Positions 16,974-25,117 of a stretch of DNA of 51,067 nucleotides are shown piece after piece. The notes beneath the pieces are model-generated. The model was not told where the DNA came from. It saw only the letters and a program-made list of their open reading frames with translations, and searched no databases. The DNA comes from Clostridiales bacterium UBA7103 (GTDB lineage: Bacteria; Bacillota; Clostridia; Oscillospirales; Oscillospiraceae), in the NCBI GenBank assembly GCA_002493305.1, contig DKYJ01000058.1, positions 1 through 51,067 on the forward strand, written 5' to 3'. The position numbers and the translations under genes are program-made. Within the stretch, counting starts at the first letter, position 1, and every line of letters starts with the position of its first letter.

Positions 16974-17522
16974 TCAGTCATCCTCGCCGTTATCGCAGAT
17001 CAGGCCGTAGCCGCCCTGATTGCGCTTATAGACCACGGAGACAGCGTCCCCTTCGTCCATATTGCGGAACACGAAGAACTCATGCCCCAGCAGATTCATC
17101 TGGAGGATAGCCTCCTCGGCGGACATGGGCTTGATGGAAAAGCGCTTGCTGCGGACGATTTTGAACTCCTCGTCCTCCCCCTCGTCAGCCGCGGCGAAAG
17201 CCGGAGCCGGCTCGATCTCCAGCGCGCCCTCACGCAGCTTTTTTTCAAGGCGGGTCTTGTTGCGGCGGATCTGGCGCTCGATGGCGGCGACGCCCGAATC
17301 CACTGAGGCGTACATATCGTTTGTAAACTCGCTGGCGCGATAGTACATGCCGTTATTGTGGATGGTTATCTCGGCCAGAAAGCGGCCGCGTTCAAGGCTG
17401 AAGGTGACAAACGCCTCCGCGTCGGTCTTGAAGAACCTGTCAAGCTTGCCGATCTTTCTCATGGCGTAGGCACGCAGATCCTGAGAGGAATCCATCTTTT
17501 TCTCGGTGAATGTGAATTTCAT
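16974..17522 (-). CDS. hpf: long-form ribosome hibernation promoting factor
   Basis: A 182-residue protein. The N-terminal half (MKFTFTEKKMDSSQDLRAYAMRKIGKLDRFF ... EITIHNNGMYYRASEFTNDMYASVDSGVAAIERQIRRNKTRL) is the ribosome-binding HPF/RaiA domain; after an acidic linker the C-terminal domain (SKRFSIKPMSAEEAILQMNLLGHEFFVFRN...VVYKRNQGGYGLI) mediates dimerisation of 70S particles to 100S. This long form is standard in Firmicutes. GGAGCGGAACTA precedes the ATG. An extended -10 promoter lies at 17567-17575. Confidence 0.95.
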   Translation of the reverse strand: MKFTFTEKKMDSSQDLRAYAMRKIGKLDRFFKTDAEAFVTFSLERGRFLAEITIHNNGMYYRASEFTNDMYASVDSGVAAIERQIRRNKTRLEKKLREGALEIEPAPAFAAADEGEDEEFKIVRSKRFSIKPMSAEEAILQMNLLGHEFFVFRNMDEGDAVSVVYKRNQGGYGLICDNGEDD

Positions 17523-17566
17523 TAGTTCCGCTCCTTTCTATGCCCTTGTTGATCAATGTTATGGTC

Positions 17567-17575
17567 ATTATAGCA
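17567..17575 (-). promoter_or_regulatory. extended -10 promoter for hpf
   Basis: Minus strand TGCTATAAT, a perfect -10 with TGn, 45 bp before the hpf start. No good -35 at the normal distance. Confidence 0.5.
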
Positions 17576-17598
17576 CAAGAACCGCGGCAAAAAAAGGG

Positions 17599-19413
17599 CT
17601 ATTTTGTTAAAAATTCTATTTCACAGTCCGGCAGAGCTTCCCTGAGATTCTCTATCTGCTCGTCGGTAAGGGGATTACCGCTCAAATCCAGCTTCTTAAG
17701 CCCCGTCATGCCCATCAGCGTCTTTACGGAGTCCACGCCGTTGCCGCTGAGATCAAGCTTTTCCAGCGCCGTGAGGCAGCTGAGCGGGGTGATATCCTCC
17801 AGCGCGTTATCGGAGAGGTTCAGCTCCGTCAAAGTCTGGCGGCTGCCGCTGTAATTGAATACATAGATATTGGTAATGCTGTTGCCGCTGAGATCAAGCT
17901 TTTGCAGATATTCCATTGAGCCCAGCTGGGACAGATCGGATGTGCCGGTATAGCTGATATCCAGCTCCCTTATATCCGTGCGGACGCTCTGCCCGCCGAT
18001 CTCCAGAGTGAACACAAGGTCGGAATGGATAAGTGTGCAGCCGGGGACGGCCCGCTGGAAGCTGTCCATGGCGGCGCCGGTAATGTCCGGATTTCTGTCA
18101 AGCTCAAGCCGCGTCAGAGAGGAGATATACTCGAGGTAGGATACGCCCTCGTCATCAACTCCGCAGTCCTTCATCAGCAGCACCTTCAGCTCACGCAGCT
18201 TTTTAAGGCCGGAGAAGTCCCCGATCGGGTTGCTTGACAGGTCAAGCTCCCGCAGGCCGCTCATAGCCCCTATCGCCGCCGTGCCGCTTATTTTGTTGTT
18301 CTGGGCATAGAGCGTGCGCAGGGTGCTGATGCTGATAAGCGGGTTTAAATCATTTATCTCATTGCCCGAGATATCCAGCCACTCGAGGGAGGGGATATTC
18401 ACAAGAGCACTGATGTCTGTTATCCGGTTGCCGCTGAGGTTGAGCTTTCGCAGGTTGCCGCACTGGCTGAGGGCGCTGATATCCTTTATTCCGGCACCAC
18501 TGAGATCAAGCTCCTTCACATCGGACTTGAAGCGCTGCCCGCCGAGGCATATCTCAACCGTCTCCGCATCTCCCTTATCGCTGTATATCGTACAGCCTGG
18601 CAGGGCGGCGGAGAGCCTGTCCAGAAGCTCCGCGTCAATGTCCATGCCCCTTATGCTCAGAGTACTCAGCCCCGTCATGCTTATAAGAGGCGAAAGATCC
18701 CCTATGGGGTTATCGTCCAGATACAGCTTTTTAAGCCCCTTGAGCTCTGTCAGGACTGAAATGTCCTTTATATCATTGCCGCTGAGATTTAAGGTCACTA
18801 TCCCTTTGCAGACCGTGAGCGGCGAAATGTCGCTTATCCCCGCAGAAACTGCCGACAAGCTGTTAAGGCTGTTAAGCTCCTCAAGCTCAGCGGGAAGGCC
18901 GTTTTCAAGGGTAAGGCCGTCCAACACAAGTGACTGCGCGTTGTAATCCACCAGCTTTCCCGCGATACTCAGCTTTGTGGCCGCCAGCTCCTTGGCACGC
19001 AGACGCTCAATATCCTTCATCATTTCTACGACAGCATCATTCGGCTCTCTGGCAAGGTTCAGAGCTGACAGGGCTTTTTCATAGTTTCCCTGCACCTGAT
19101 AGCAGCCCGCCATCAGCAGCGCGCACTCACTGCTGCCGTCGATAGAGGCCGCCTTGCGCAGGTCGCTCAGGGCGCTGTCATAATCCTCGTCCCGAATATG
19201 CTGCTCCGCTTCTCTCATGTAGCGGTTGTACTCCCGGGTGTCCGCCGTGCCGAGCATGGCAAGAGCCAGCAGGATAACCGTCGCCGCGGAAGCAATGGTG
19301 ATAATGATCGGAAGGCGCAGCCTCCCATCGATCCTCTCCCACAGTCCGCGACGCTTTGGCGGCTGAGGCTCGGTATAGGGGATATGCGCGCCGGTAACAC
19401 CGGTGTTTTTCAT
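17599..19413 (-). CDS. membrane-anchored TPR and leucine-rich-repeat protein
   Basis: A 604-residue protein. A basic N-terminus (PKRRGLWERIDGRLR) precedes one membrane helix at about 34-54, so the rest should face outside. Residues about 60-130 form one or two TPR-like helix pairs (IRDEDYDSALSDLRKAASIDG, YQVQGNYEKALSALNLA). From about 190 to the end run some eighteen SDS22/internalin-type leucine-rich repeats of about 22 residues (LKKLDLSGNxLTDISxL), broken by two inserts (QRFKSDVKELDLSG; QSVRTDIRELDISY). No LPXTG motif. Internalin-like LRRs usually bind proteins, but the partner is unknown. The gene overlaps the upstream membrane protein gene by 4 bp, so the two are probably made together. 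Confidence 0.85.
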   Translation of the reverse strand: MKNTGVTGAHIPYTEPQPPKRRGLWERIDGRLRLPIIITIASAATVILLALAMLGTADTREYNRYMREAEQHIRDEDYDSALSDLRKAASIDGSSECALLMAGCYQVQGNYEKALSALNLAREPNDAVVEMMKDIERLRAKELAATKLSIAGKLVDYNAQSLVLDGLTLENGLPAELEELNSLNSLSAVSAGISDISPLTVCKGIVTLNLSGNDIKDISVLTELKGLKKLYLDDNPIGDLSPLISMTGLSTLSIRGMDIDAELLDRLSAALPGCTIYSDKGDAETVEICLGGQRFKSDVKELDLSGAGIKDISALSQCGNLRKLNLSGNRITDISALVNIPSLEWLDISGNEINDLNPLISISTLRTLYAQNNKISGTAAIGAMSGLRELDLSSNPIGDFSGLKKLRELKVLLMKDCGVDDEGVSYLEYISSLTRLELDRNPDITGAAMDSFQRAVPGCTLIHSDLVFTLEIGGQSVRTDIRELDISYTGTSDLSQLGSMEYLQKLDLSGNSITNIYVFNYSGSRQTLTELNLSDNALEDITPLSCLTALEKLDLSGNGVDSVKTLMGMTGLKKLDLSGNPLTDEQIENLREALPDCEIEFLTK

Positions 19414-20126
19414 TTTTTGGCTCCGCTTTCCTCTGTTTTTTCTGTCTCCGCGGCAGGCCGGGTCTGTACGTCCTCAGGCTGCGCAGGAATCTCAGGCTCA
19501 CCGGCCTTCTGGGGCGCTATGACCTTGGGAGCCCGCATCTTCGGAAGCTCAGGCTGTTCCTCGGGCTTTACGCGCTTCATGGCAAGGCTCACAAGGAACA
19601 TGGCAAGAATAATGCACAGCACGGACATCTCCTGCATACCGGCGGAGAGAGTCACGGGGTTTTGCACATCGCGCAGAGCGGCCAGATCCTCCACAAACAC
19701 ATGGTAGAGAAACACCAGCCCGAAAATAGGCGCCAGCAGGTACCTGATTTTTGCCGATCCGAACACAGCCAGCACATACAGCACCGATATCCCTATGTAA
19801 AGGCAGAGGCAGAGCACCGTGTGTATCCAGCTGTCAAAGGTGAAAGCTTTAATAATAAAGAACACAATGCCCGCCAGCAGCGGCACACAGGTCAGCGAGA
19901 AGGCCCGCTTTCCGAAGAGCAGCAGGCAGACGATGAACAGCAGATTGCAGCACAGGGGCAGGACTATCCGCGTGGCGGCAAAGAAGGGGTCGCTCCACAG
20001 GCCCCAGCAGCCAATCAGGCGAAACACTGCGGACAAAGCCATCAGTATGACGGCAGCCTGAATAAGAAAGCTCTTTTTGTCCACCCAGAATCTGATTTTC
20101 TGCTGTTTTTCAATGGTGTTGCTCAT
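19410..20126 (-). CDS. polytopic membrane protein of unknown function
   Basis: A 238-residue protein with about six or seven hydrophobic segments (for example AAVILMALSAVFRLIG, LLFIVCLLLFG, PLLAGIVFFIIKAF, TVLCLCLYIGISVLYVLAVFG, YLLAPIFGLVFLYHVFV, MSVLCIILAMFLVSLAM) and a charged Pro/Glu-rich cytosolic tail from about 200 (PEEQPELPKMRAPK ... AETEKTEES). I do not recognise a family. It is translationally coupled to the TPR/LRR gene downstream, suggesting a shared envelope role. Start supported by GGAGCG before the ATG. Confidence 0.8.
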   Translation of the reverse strand: MSNTIEKQQKIRFWVDKKSFLIQAAVILMALSAVFRLIGCWGLWSDPFFAATRIVLPLCCNLLFIVCLLLFGKRAFSLTCVPLLAGIVFFIIKAFTFDSWIHTVLCLCLYIGISVLYVLAVFGSAKIRYLLAPIFGLVFLYHVFVEDLAALRDVQNPVTLSAGMQEMSVLCIILAMFLVSLAMKRVKPEEQPELPKMRAPKVIAPQKAGEPEIPAQPEDVQTRPAAETEKTEESGAKK

Positions 20127-20207
20127 TTTTATCCGCTCCTGTTTGCTGTTTTGTTATGTATGGTTTCTGTAATATCCACCGTATTCATTTCCCGCTCGGC
20201 ACTATTC

Positions 20208-20340
20208 TTGGCGTCCCCTGACGGGAAGCTGGCACGGCGTAGCCGTGGCTGAAGGGGGGCTGTGAGCGCCTAACTTACCTAAGAGCAGAGCAGCCCCCCT
20301 ATCGGCTCGCAAGCTCGCCGCCTCCCCCTTAAGGGGGAAG
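20208..20340. repeat. GC-rich dispersed palindromic repeat
   Basis: The intergenic DNA between the membrane protein gene and the M29 peptidase gene carries TTGGCGTCCCCTGACGGGAAGC, then a stem CACGGC/GCCGTG, then GGGGGGCTG (20254-20262) pairing with CAGCCCCCC (20291-20299), and finally the perfect palindrome CCCCCTTAAGGGGG (20324-20337). The first 50 bp match the arrangement at 50749-50795. It is non-coding and probably one of many genomic copies. Confidence 0.65.
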
Positions 20341-20361
20341 CAAGTTTAAATCACATTTCTT

Positions 20362-21597
20362 TCAGTCCGCCCAGTTTCCGTCCTTGAATATCTGCACCCG
20401 CTCGCCGCTCCCGGTGATGCCGACGATGCTCAGGTCAGGCGCGCCTATCATGAAGTCCTCATGTATCATGGAGTCGTTCACGCCCATGGCGTAGGCCTGC
20501 TCCTGACTGTACTGCCAGTAGTTTTCAAGGCAGCTGGAGTAACCCGCGCCCAGCGCCAGATGACAGGAGGCGTTCTCATCAAAAAGAGTATTGTAAAACA
20601 GCACGCCGCTCTCGCGGATGGGGCTCTTCCATGGCACCAGCGCGCACTCGCCCAGCTTGCAGGCGCCCTCGTCCATGGCTATCATGAGCTTGAGAGCTTC
20701 CTCGTTCTTTTTTGCGTGGACTTCCACAGCCCTGCCCTTTTCAAAGCGAATTGAGAAATCCTCTATCAGCACACCCCGGTAGGAAAGCGGCATGGTGGAA
20801 TAGACGATACCCTCCGCGTCGCCGCTCATGGGCGTGGTAAAGACCTCCTCCGAGGGGATGTTTGCGTTATACCACACGCCCTTCCCGGCAAGCTCCTCCG
20901 CCCCGCCGCAAAACAGCATATTGGGCATAAGACCCACGGAGAAATCCGTCCCGCTGCTCGCGCTCTTGTATTCAAGCCTGCGCAGCTTGAGGGAGTTGAG
21001 CCAATCGCAGCGGCGGCGCAGGTTGTCGCTGTGCTTTTTCCAGTCGTCAATGGGGTCTGCCCCGTCGGCGCGGGCGCAGTGAAGGATCATGCGCCAGAGC
21101 TTCTCCACAGCCTCCTCGTCCGACGCGGCGTCGGGGAAAACCTTCTTCGCCCAGTCAAGCCCGGGCACCGCGACCACGCACCACTGGTACTTGTTCTCCA
21201 TCTCGTCGGAGTAGGGCTTGGTTATCTTATTTTTGGCCTGCCGCGCCTTGGCCCACTTGTCCTGATCAATGCCGCCCAGTCCGTCCGGGTCTTCAGAGTG
21301 GAGATATATCATCGCGGGCAGAAGCCCAACGCGGCGGCGCAGCTTCTCCTCCTCCCAAGCTTCGACTTGACTGAGGGTCTCAAGGCTTTGGTATTTTATA
21401 TCCAGCGCAGTGATGGGCTGAAAACGCCATTCCACTCTCACTCTCCCCGCACCGGCGAGGTACAGCTCCTCCACAAGCATCTCCACAAAGCGCGGCTGGT
21501 CAGGCTCGGCGTTTACAATGACCTCCTGCCCGGGAATCACATTCACCCCGGAGCGTGCGATCAATTTTGCATAATTTCTTAAAAGTGCAGCGTCCAT
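20362..21597 (-). CDS. M29-family (thermophilic) aminopeptidase
   Basis: A 411-residue metallo-aminopeptidase of family M29 (AmpS/PepS type). Family features include the N-terminal NYAKLIARSGVNVIPGQEVIV, the middle TDFSVGLMPNMLFCGG, NIPSEEVFTTPMSGDAEGIVYST (Glu metal ligand region), and the C-terminal HLALGAGY ... MIHEDFMIG, with His and Asp ligands. It removes N-terminal residues from peptides in the cytosol with a two-metal centre. The ATG at 21597 follows AAGGAG; a longer frame beginning at 21654 would start upstream of the predicted transcript start. Single gene, divergent from the flavodoxin gene. Confidence 0.92.
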   Translation of the reverse strand: MDAALLRNYAKLIARSGVNVIPGQEVIVNAEPDQPRFVEMLVEELYLAGAGRVRVEWRFQPITALDIKYQSLETLSQVEAWEEEKLRRRVGLLPAMIYLHSEDPDGLGGIDQDKWAKARQAKNKITKPYSDEMENKYQWCVVAVPGLDWAKKVFPDAASDEEAVEKLWRMILHCARADGADPIDDWKKHSDNLRRRCDWLNSLKLRRLEYKSASSGTDFSVGLMPNMLFCGGAEELAGKGVWYNANIPSEEVFTTPMSGDAEGIVYSTMPLSYRGVLIEDFSIRFEKGRAVEVHAKKNEEALKLMIAMDEGACKLGECALVPWKSPIRESGVLFYNTLFDENASCHLALGAGYSSCLENYWQYSQEQAYAMGVNDSMIHEDFMIGAPDLSIVGITGSGERVQIFKDGNWAD

Positions 21598-21644
21598 ATT
21601 TTCTCCTTTTACAGTCAGGAATTTGTAATTTATATATTTAATTG

Positions 21645-21673
21645 AGTATACCACAAGCGGGCGTATTTTACAA
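21645..21673 (-). promoter_or_regulatory. sigma-A promoter for the M29 aminopeptidase
   Basis: Minus strand TTGTAA (21673-21668), 17-bp spacer, TATACT (21650-21645). Leader of about 40 nt. Confidence 0.75.
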
Positions 21674-21733
21674 TACGGTCAAAAGGCCGCGAATTATGCC
21701 CTGCAGGCATAGCTTGCAATAAACAGCAGGCAT

Positions 21734-21762
21734 TTGATATATCCGTATTTTTGACTTATACT
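21734..21762 (+). promoter_or_regulatory. sigma-A promoter for the flavodoxin operon
   Basis: TTGATA (21734-21739), 17-bp spacer, TATACT (21757-21762), about 90 bp before the flavodoxin start. Confidence 0.7.
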
Positions 21763-21851
21763 ATTGGCAAAATCAAAAACACCCAAAAGCCGTGGGGAGA
21801 CAAGAAAACATATGTTTTCTTATCTCACCGCGCCTAAAGGAGATTATTGTC

Positions 21852-22322
21852 ATGAGCAAAACCTTAGTCGCCTATTTTTCCGCAGGCGGTACGACAAAAA
21901 GAGCTGCGCAGCGCCTCGCCGCAGCCGCGAACGCGGATCTGTTTGAGATACGTCCCGCCGTGCCCTACACTACTGCCGATTTAAACTGGATGGACAATAC
22001 CAGCCGCAGCACCCTTGAAATGAGAGACGCCGCCGCCCGCCCTCAGATCGCAGAGAAGCTTCGGAACATGGCCGATTACGACACGGTTTTCCTCGGCTAC
22101 CCCATCTGGTGGTATGTGGCCCCCCGCATAATGGAGAGCTTTGCGGAGAGCTATGATTTTTCCGGCAAGACCCTTATCCCCTTTGCCACCTCCGGCGGCA
22201 GCGACATCGGCAAGACCGCCGACACTCTCAAAAAACTGACCCCCGGCGCAAACTGGAAAAACGGACGCCTTCTCAACGGCGGCTCTGACAAGGAACTTGA
22301 AAACTGGGTCAAGAGTCTGTGA
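21852..22322 (+). CDS. flavodoxin
   Basis: A 156-residue flavodoxin-like protein. The N-terminal SKTLVAYFSAGGTTKRAAQRLA holds the FMN phosphate loop; VFLGYPIWWYVAPRIMESF and FATSGGSDIGKT are the other FMN-contact loops found in flavodoxin-like reductases of Clostridia. It probably carries electrons or reduces small molecules in the cytosol. The ATG at 21852 follows AAAGGAG; a longer frame without ribosome site is ignored. The stop codon overlaps the start of the next gene (TGATG), so the two proteins are made together. Confidence 0.9.
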   Translation: MSKTLVAYFSAGGTTKRAAQRLAAAANADLFEIRPAVPYTTADLNWMDNTSRSTLEMRDAAARPQIAEKLRNMADYDTVFLGYPIWWYVAPRIMESFAESYDFSGKTLIPFATSGGSDIGKTADTLKKLTPGANWKNGRLLNGGSDKELENWVKSL

Positions 22323-23014
22323 TGAACACCATGGAGCTTTGGAAAACCGACGGCGAGTTTATGGAGCGCTTCGAGCGTTTCGCCTTTGACGAGGTAGTCA
22401 ACGAGCCGGGGCAGGAACTTGACCCTGATGAGCGCCGGCTGGCCATTTTAGCCGCGCTCATGGGCTGCGGCGGTGTGGACGCGTTCACGCAGCTGCTGCC
22501 CCGTGCCCTTGATGATGGGCTAAGCCCCGTGATGCTCAAGGAGGCTGTCTATCAGGCGACAGATTATCTGGGCTATGGCCGTATGCTGCCATTTTTGACG
22601 GCCGCAAATCAGCTTCTTGAGGAAAGGGGCGTAGCTCTGCCGCTGCCACCTCAGGCCACCACGGATATAAATGACCGCCTTGAAAAGGGCGTTGACGCTC
22701 AGGCAGAGATTTTCGGCGAGCATATGCGCGAGGCGTGGAAGGCCGGGCACATCAACCGCTGGCTGGCGGCCAACTGCTTTGGGGACTACTATACCCGCAC
22801 CGGCCTTGACCTGCGGCAGCGGGAGCTTATCACCTTCTGCTTCATCATGGCGCAGGGAGGCTGCGAACCACAGCTTATCGCCCACGCCAAGGGCAACATG
22901 AACATGGGAAACGATAAGGACTGCTTAATCCGCGTAGTGTCCCAGTGCGTCCCTTACATTGGCTATCCCCGCAGCTTAAATGCTCTAAGCTGCATCGAAA
23001 AGGCAGCGGAATAA
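22322..23014 (+). CDS. carboxymuconolactone decarboxylase-like protein, two CMD domains
   Basis: A 230-residue protein with two carboxymuconolactone-decarboxylase/AhpD-like units: residues about 20-95 (LDPDERRLAILAALMGCGGVDAFTQLLPRAL) and about 125-220 (DLRQRELITFCFIMAQGGCEPQLIAHAKGNMNMG). The CxxC of the AhpD active site is absent; single Cys residues remain in each half (GCGG, GGCEP). The role is probably detoxification or a decarboxylase-like reaction on a small organic substrate; exact chemistry unknown. Start ATG 22322 overlaps the flavodoxin stop by one base. Confidence 0.87.
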   Translation: MNTMELWKTDGEFMERFERFAFDEVVNEPGQELDPDERRLAILAALMGCGGVDAFTQLLPRALDDGLSPVMLKEAVYQATDYLGYGRMLPFLTAANQLLEERGVALPLPPQATTDINDRLEKGVDAQAEIFGEHMREAWKAGHINRWLAANCFGDYYTRTGLDLRQRELITFCFIMAQGGCEPQLIAHAKGNMNMGNDKDCLIRVVSQCVPYIGYPRSLNALSCIEKAAE

Positions 23015-23066
23015 CATAAAATAAATCAGCGCGGACGATGCATTCACCAACGCAAAGTCTTCACCA

Positions 23067-23095
23067 TTGCTTTTTTTGCATGATTTCAGTATAAT
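23067..23095 (+). promoter_or_regulatory. sigma-A promoter for the TraX-family gene
   Basis: TTGCTT (23067-23072), 17-bp spacer, TATAAT (23090-23095); gene start 28 bp later. Confidence 0.75.
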
Positions 23096-23122
23096 GCATG
23101 CACGGTAATGGAGGGATGGACA

Positions 23123-23869
23123 ATGAAGCAAAAATGCCTTGACTCAAACGCCGTGAAGCTCATCGCCATCGCGGCAATGACCATAGACCATATCGCGTGG
23201 CTCATCTACCCCGGCTACCCGAAGGAGCTGCTGCCCCTGCTGCTGCACGCCATTGGCAGGATAACCTGCCCCGTCATGTGCTATTTTGTGGCCGAGGGCT
23301 ATTACTACACCCATGATGTGAGCAAGTACACCCGGCGTATGTTCGCCTTTGCCCTTGTGTCCCACTTTGCCTATGTTTTTGCCTCCAATAATTATGTGGA
23401 CTGGCGCTCCTTCATCCCCTGCTATTATGGCGTGCTCGACCAAACGAGCGTCATGTGGTCGCTCGCGTGGGGGCTTGTGATGCTCCGGGTAGTAAACAGC
23501 GAAAAAATTCGCAAAGAGTCCTTAAAAACCCTGCTCATTATCCTTATCTGCCTTGTCAGCTTCCCCGCCGATTGGAGCTGCATCGCCGCGCTGTGTATTC
23601 TCGCCATCGGCACCAACCGGGGCAATTTCAAGGCTCAGATGCTCTGGATGCTTTTCTATGTTGCCATATACGCGGTGGTGTACTTCTTCGCCATTGACAG
23701 GGTCTATGGCCTGCTGCAAATGGCGGTGGTGTTGGCGATTCCGGTCATCACGCTGTATAACGGCAGGCGCGGCAGCTCCCAGCGGCTAAACGCCGTGATG
23801 AAATGGGCCTTTTATATCTACTATCCCCTGCATCTATTTATCATCGGCCTTATAAAATTCCTGTGCTGA
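23123..23869 (+). CDS. TraX-family membrane protein
   Basis: A 248-residue membrane protein with about eight hydrophobic segments. The N-terminus LDSNAVKLIAIAAMTIDHIAWLIYP and following RITCPVMCYFVAEGYYYTHDVSKYTRRMFAFALVSHFAYVF match the TraX family, named for the F-pilin acetylase but widespread in Firmicutes on chromosomes, where it is a putative acyltransferase. The conserved 'TIDH' and 'FYPLH'-like end (YIYYPLHLFII) are present. No conjugation genes lie nearby, so this is the chromosomal type. ATG 23123 is preceded by GGAGGG and by its own promoter. Confidence 0.87.
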   Translation: MKQKCLDSNAVKLIAIAAMTIDHIAWLIYPGYPKELLPLLLHAIGRITCPVMCYFVAEGYYYTHDVSKYTRRMFAFALVSHFAYVFASNNYVDWRSFIPCYYGVLDQTSVMWSLAWGLVMLRVVNSEKIRKESLKTLLIILICLVSFPADWSCIAALCILAIGTNRGNFKAQMLWMLFYVAIYAVVYFFAIDRVYGLLQMAVVLAIPVITLYNGRRGSSQRLNAVMKWAFYIYYPLHLFIIGLIKFLC

Positions 23870-23883
23870 AGGCTCGCCGCAGA

Positions 23884-23912
23884 TTGCTTTTTGGGCATAG
23901 CTTGTGTATAAT
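23884..23912 (+). promoter_or_regulatory. sigma-A promoter for the LysR gene
   Basis: TTGCTT (23884-23889), 17-bp spacer, TATAAT (23907-23912). Same -35 as the preceding TraX promoter. Confidence 0.75.
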
Positions 23913-23942
23913 GATGCTCAGAACGAATCAGGAGGCATAGCC

Positions 23943-24833
23943 ATGGAAATTCGTGTGCTGCGCTATTTTTTGACCGTTGTCCGGGAGGAGGGCATCAACC
24001 GGGCGGCGGAGGTTCTGCATATCACCCAGCCCACGCTCAGCCGCCAGCTTGCCCAGCTTGAGGACGAGCTGGGGGTAAAGCTCTTTAACCGCGGGGCCAG
24101 AAAAATTTCCCTCACCAACGAGGGAATCTTGCTGCGCCGCCGGGCGGAGGAGATTCTCTCTCTTGTGGACAGGACGGAAAAGGAGCTTATTGAGCAGGAC
24201 GAGCAGGTGGAGGGGCGCATCGTCATCGGCGGCGGTGAGCTTGCCGCCATGCGGGAGCTGCCGGAGCTTATCGCCCGCTTCCGGGAAAATTACCCGCTTG
24301 TGAGCTTTGACCTTTTTACCGGCAGCGCCGACCTTGTGAAGGAGCAGATGGAAAAGGGGCTTATCGACATCGGTGTGCTGATGGAGCCTGTCGATATAGA
24401 AAAGTTTGATTTTGTCCGCCTTGAGGGGCGGGAGCGCTGGGCCGTTCTCATTCCTCCGGATGATCCGCTTGCTCAAAAATCCGGCATCACCGCAAAGGAC
24501 TTAAAGGGAAAGCCCCTGTGCCTGCCCATGCGCGGCAATGTGCAAAACGAGGTGATGAATTGGCTGGGCGGCTCGTATGAGGATAAGAATGTGGTCTTTA
24601 CAGGCAACCTCGCCACCAACTGCGCCCTGATGGTACAGCGCGGCCTTGCCTATTCCATTGTTGTCGAGGGTGCTGTTCCCTTTCTTGACAGGTCAAAAAT
24701 CGCCTGCGTCCCCTTTTATCCGGAGCTTCGGGCAGGCAGCGTGTTCGCGTGGAAAAAGCAGCAGCCCTTTACCCCCGCCGTGGCAAAATTTATTCAGCAT
24801 ATTAAATGCTTTTTAGGCATGGGAGAGGTATAA
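23943..24833 (+). CDS. LysR-family transcriptional regulator
   Basis: A 296-residue LysR regulator. The N-terminal winged helix-turn-helix (MEIRVLRYFLTVVREEGINRAAEVLHITQPTLSRQLAQLEDELGVKLFNR) is textbook; the rest is the periplasmic-binding-like effector domain (IVIGGGELAAMRELPELIARFRENYPLVSFDLFTGSADLV ...). The target is likely a neighbour in the flavodoxin/CMD/cupin group, but no LysR box (T-N11-A) was assigned. GGAGGC precedes the ATG at 23943. A hairpin terminator at 24872-24909 closes the gene. Confidence 0.93.
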   Translation: MEIRVLRYFLTVVREEGINRAAEVLHITQPTLSRQLAQLEDELGVKLFNRGARKISLTNEGILLRRRAEEILSLVDRTEKELIEQDEQVEGRIVIGGGELAAMRELPELIARFRENYPLVSFDLFTGSADLVKEQMEKGLIDIGVLMEPVDIEKFDFVRLEGRERWAVLIPPDDPLAQKSGITAKDLKGKPLCLPMRGNVQNEVMNWLGGSYEDKNVVFTGNLATNCALMVQRGLAYSIVVEGAVPFLDRSKIACVPFYPELRAGSVFAWKKQQPFTPAVAKFIQHIKCFLGMGEV

Positions 24834-24844
24834 AAACCAAGTAT

Positions 24845-24874
24845 TTGCTATATCCCCCCCCGCTCGATTATAAT
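24845..24874 (+). promoter_or_regulatory. candidate promoter upstream of the small coiled-coil ORF and cupin
   Basis: TTGCTA (24845-24850), 18-bp spacer containing a run of eight C, TATAAT (24869-24874). The -10 overlaps the left arm of the hairpin at 24872-24909, so promoter and terminator functions may interfere. Confidence 0.45.
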
Positions 24875-24909
24875 GACGGTGCAGTGAATTTTACTGCGCC
24901 GTCATTTTT
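24872..24909 (+). terminator. hairpin terminator after the LysR gene
   Basis: AATGACGGTGCAGT (24872-24885) pairs with ACTGCGCCGTCATT (24893-24906) with one G-U pair, then three more T. Confidence 0.65.
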
Positions 24910-24934
24910 CGTGAAGCACTGACAGGAGTATGCG

Positions 24935-25102
24935 ATGAAAATAAGCGAGCTTGAAACTCTGCTGGCCGATCCGGGCAAAACAAAGCAGGAGCGGCAGCGG
25001 ATAATCAAAATGGAGCGCTGCCGCCTGTTGGAGGATATACACGACAAGCAGCAGAAGCTGGACAGGCTGGACTATATGTTACACGAACTAAAAAACAAAT
25101 AA
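24935..25102 (+). CDS. 55-residue coiled-coil protein resembling a MerR C-terminal segment
   Basis: A small ORF (ATG 24935 to TAA 25102) preceded by CAGGAG 7 bp upstream. The product is almost entirely charged helix: MKISELETLLADPGKTKQER, then a helix ending LLEDIHDKQQKLDRLDYMLHELKNK. The heptad-like end 'QKLDRLDYMLHELK' is the classic dimerisation helix that ends MerR-family regulators, yet no helix-turn-helix domain is encoded upstream. It could be a decayed MerR gene, or a stand-alone helix able to pair with an intact MerR protein. It sits 15 bp before the cupin gene and is likely co-transcribed. Confidence 0.65.
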   Translation: MKISELETLLADPGKTKQERQRIIKMERCRLLEDIHDKQQKLDRLDYMLHELKNK

Positions 25103-25117
25103 TGGGAGGACAATATC

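Noticed and set aside
23123..23869. TraX gene as evidence of a conjugative element
   Set aside because: No relaxase, type IV secretion, integrase or attachment repeats nearby; chromosomal TraX-family genes are common in Clostridia.
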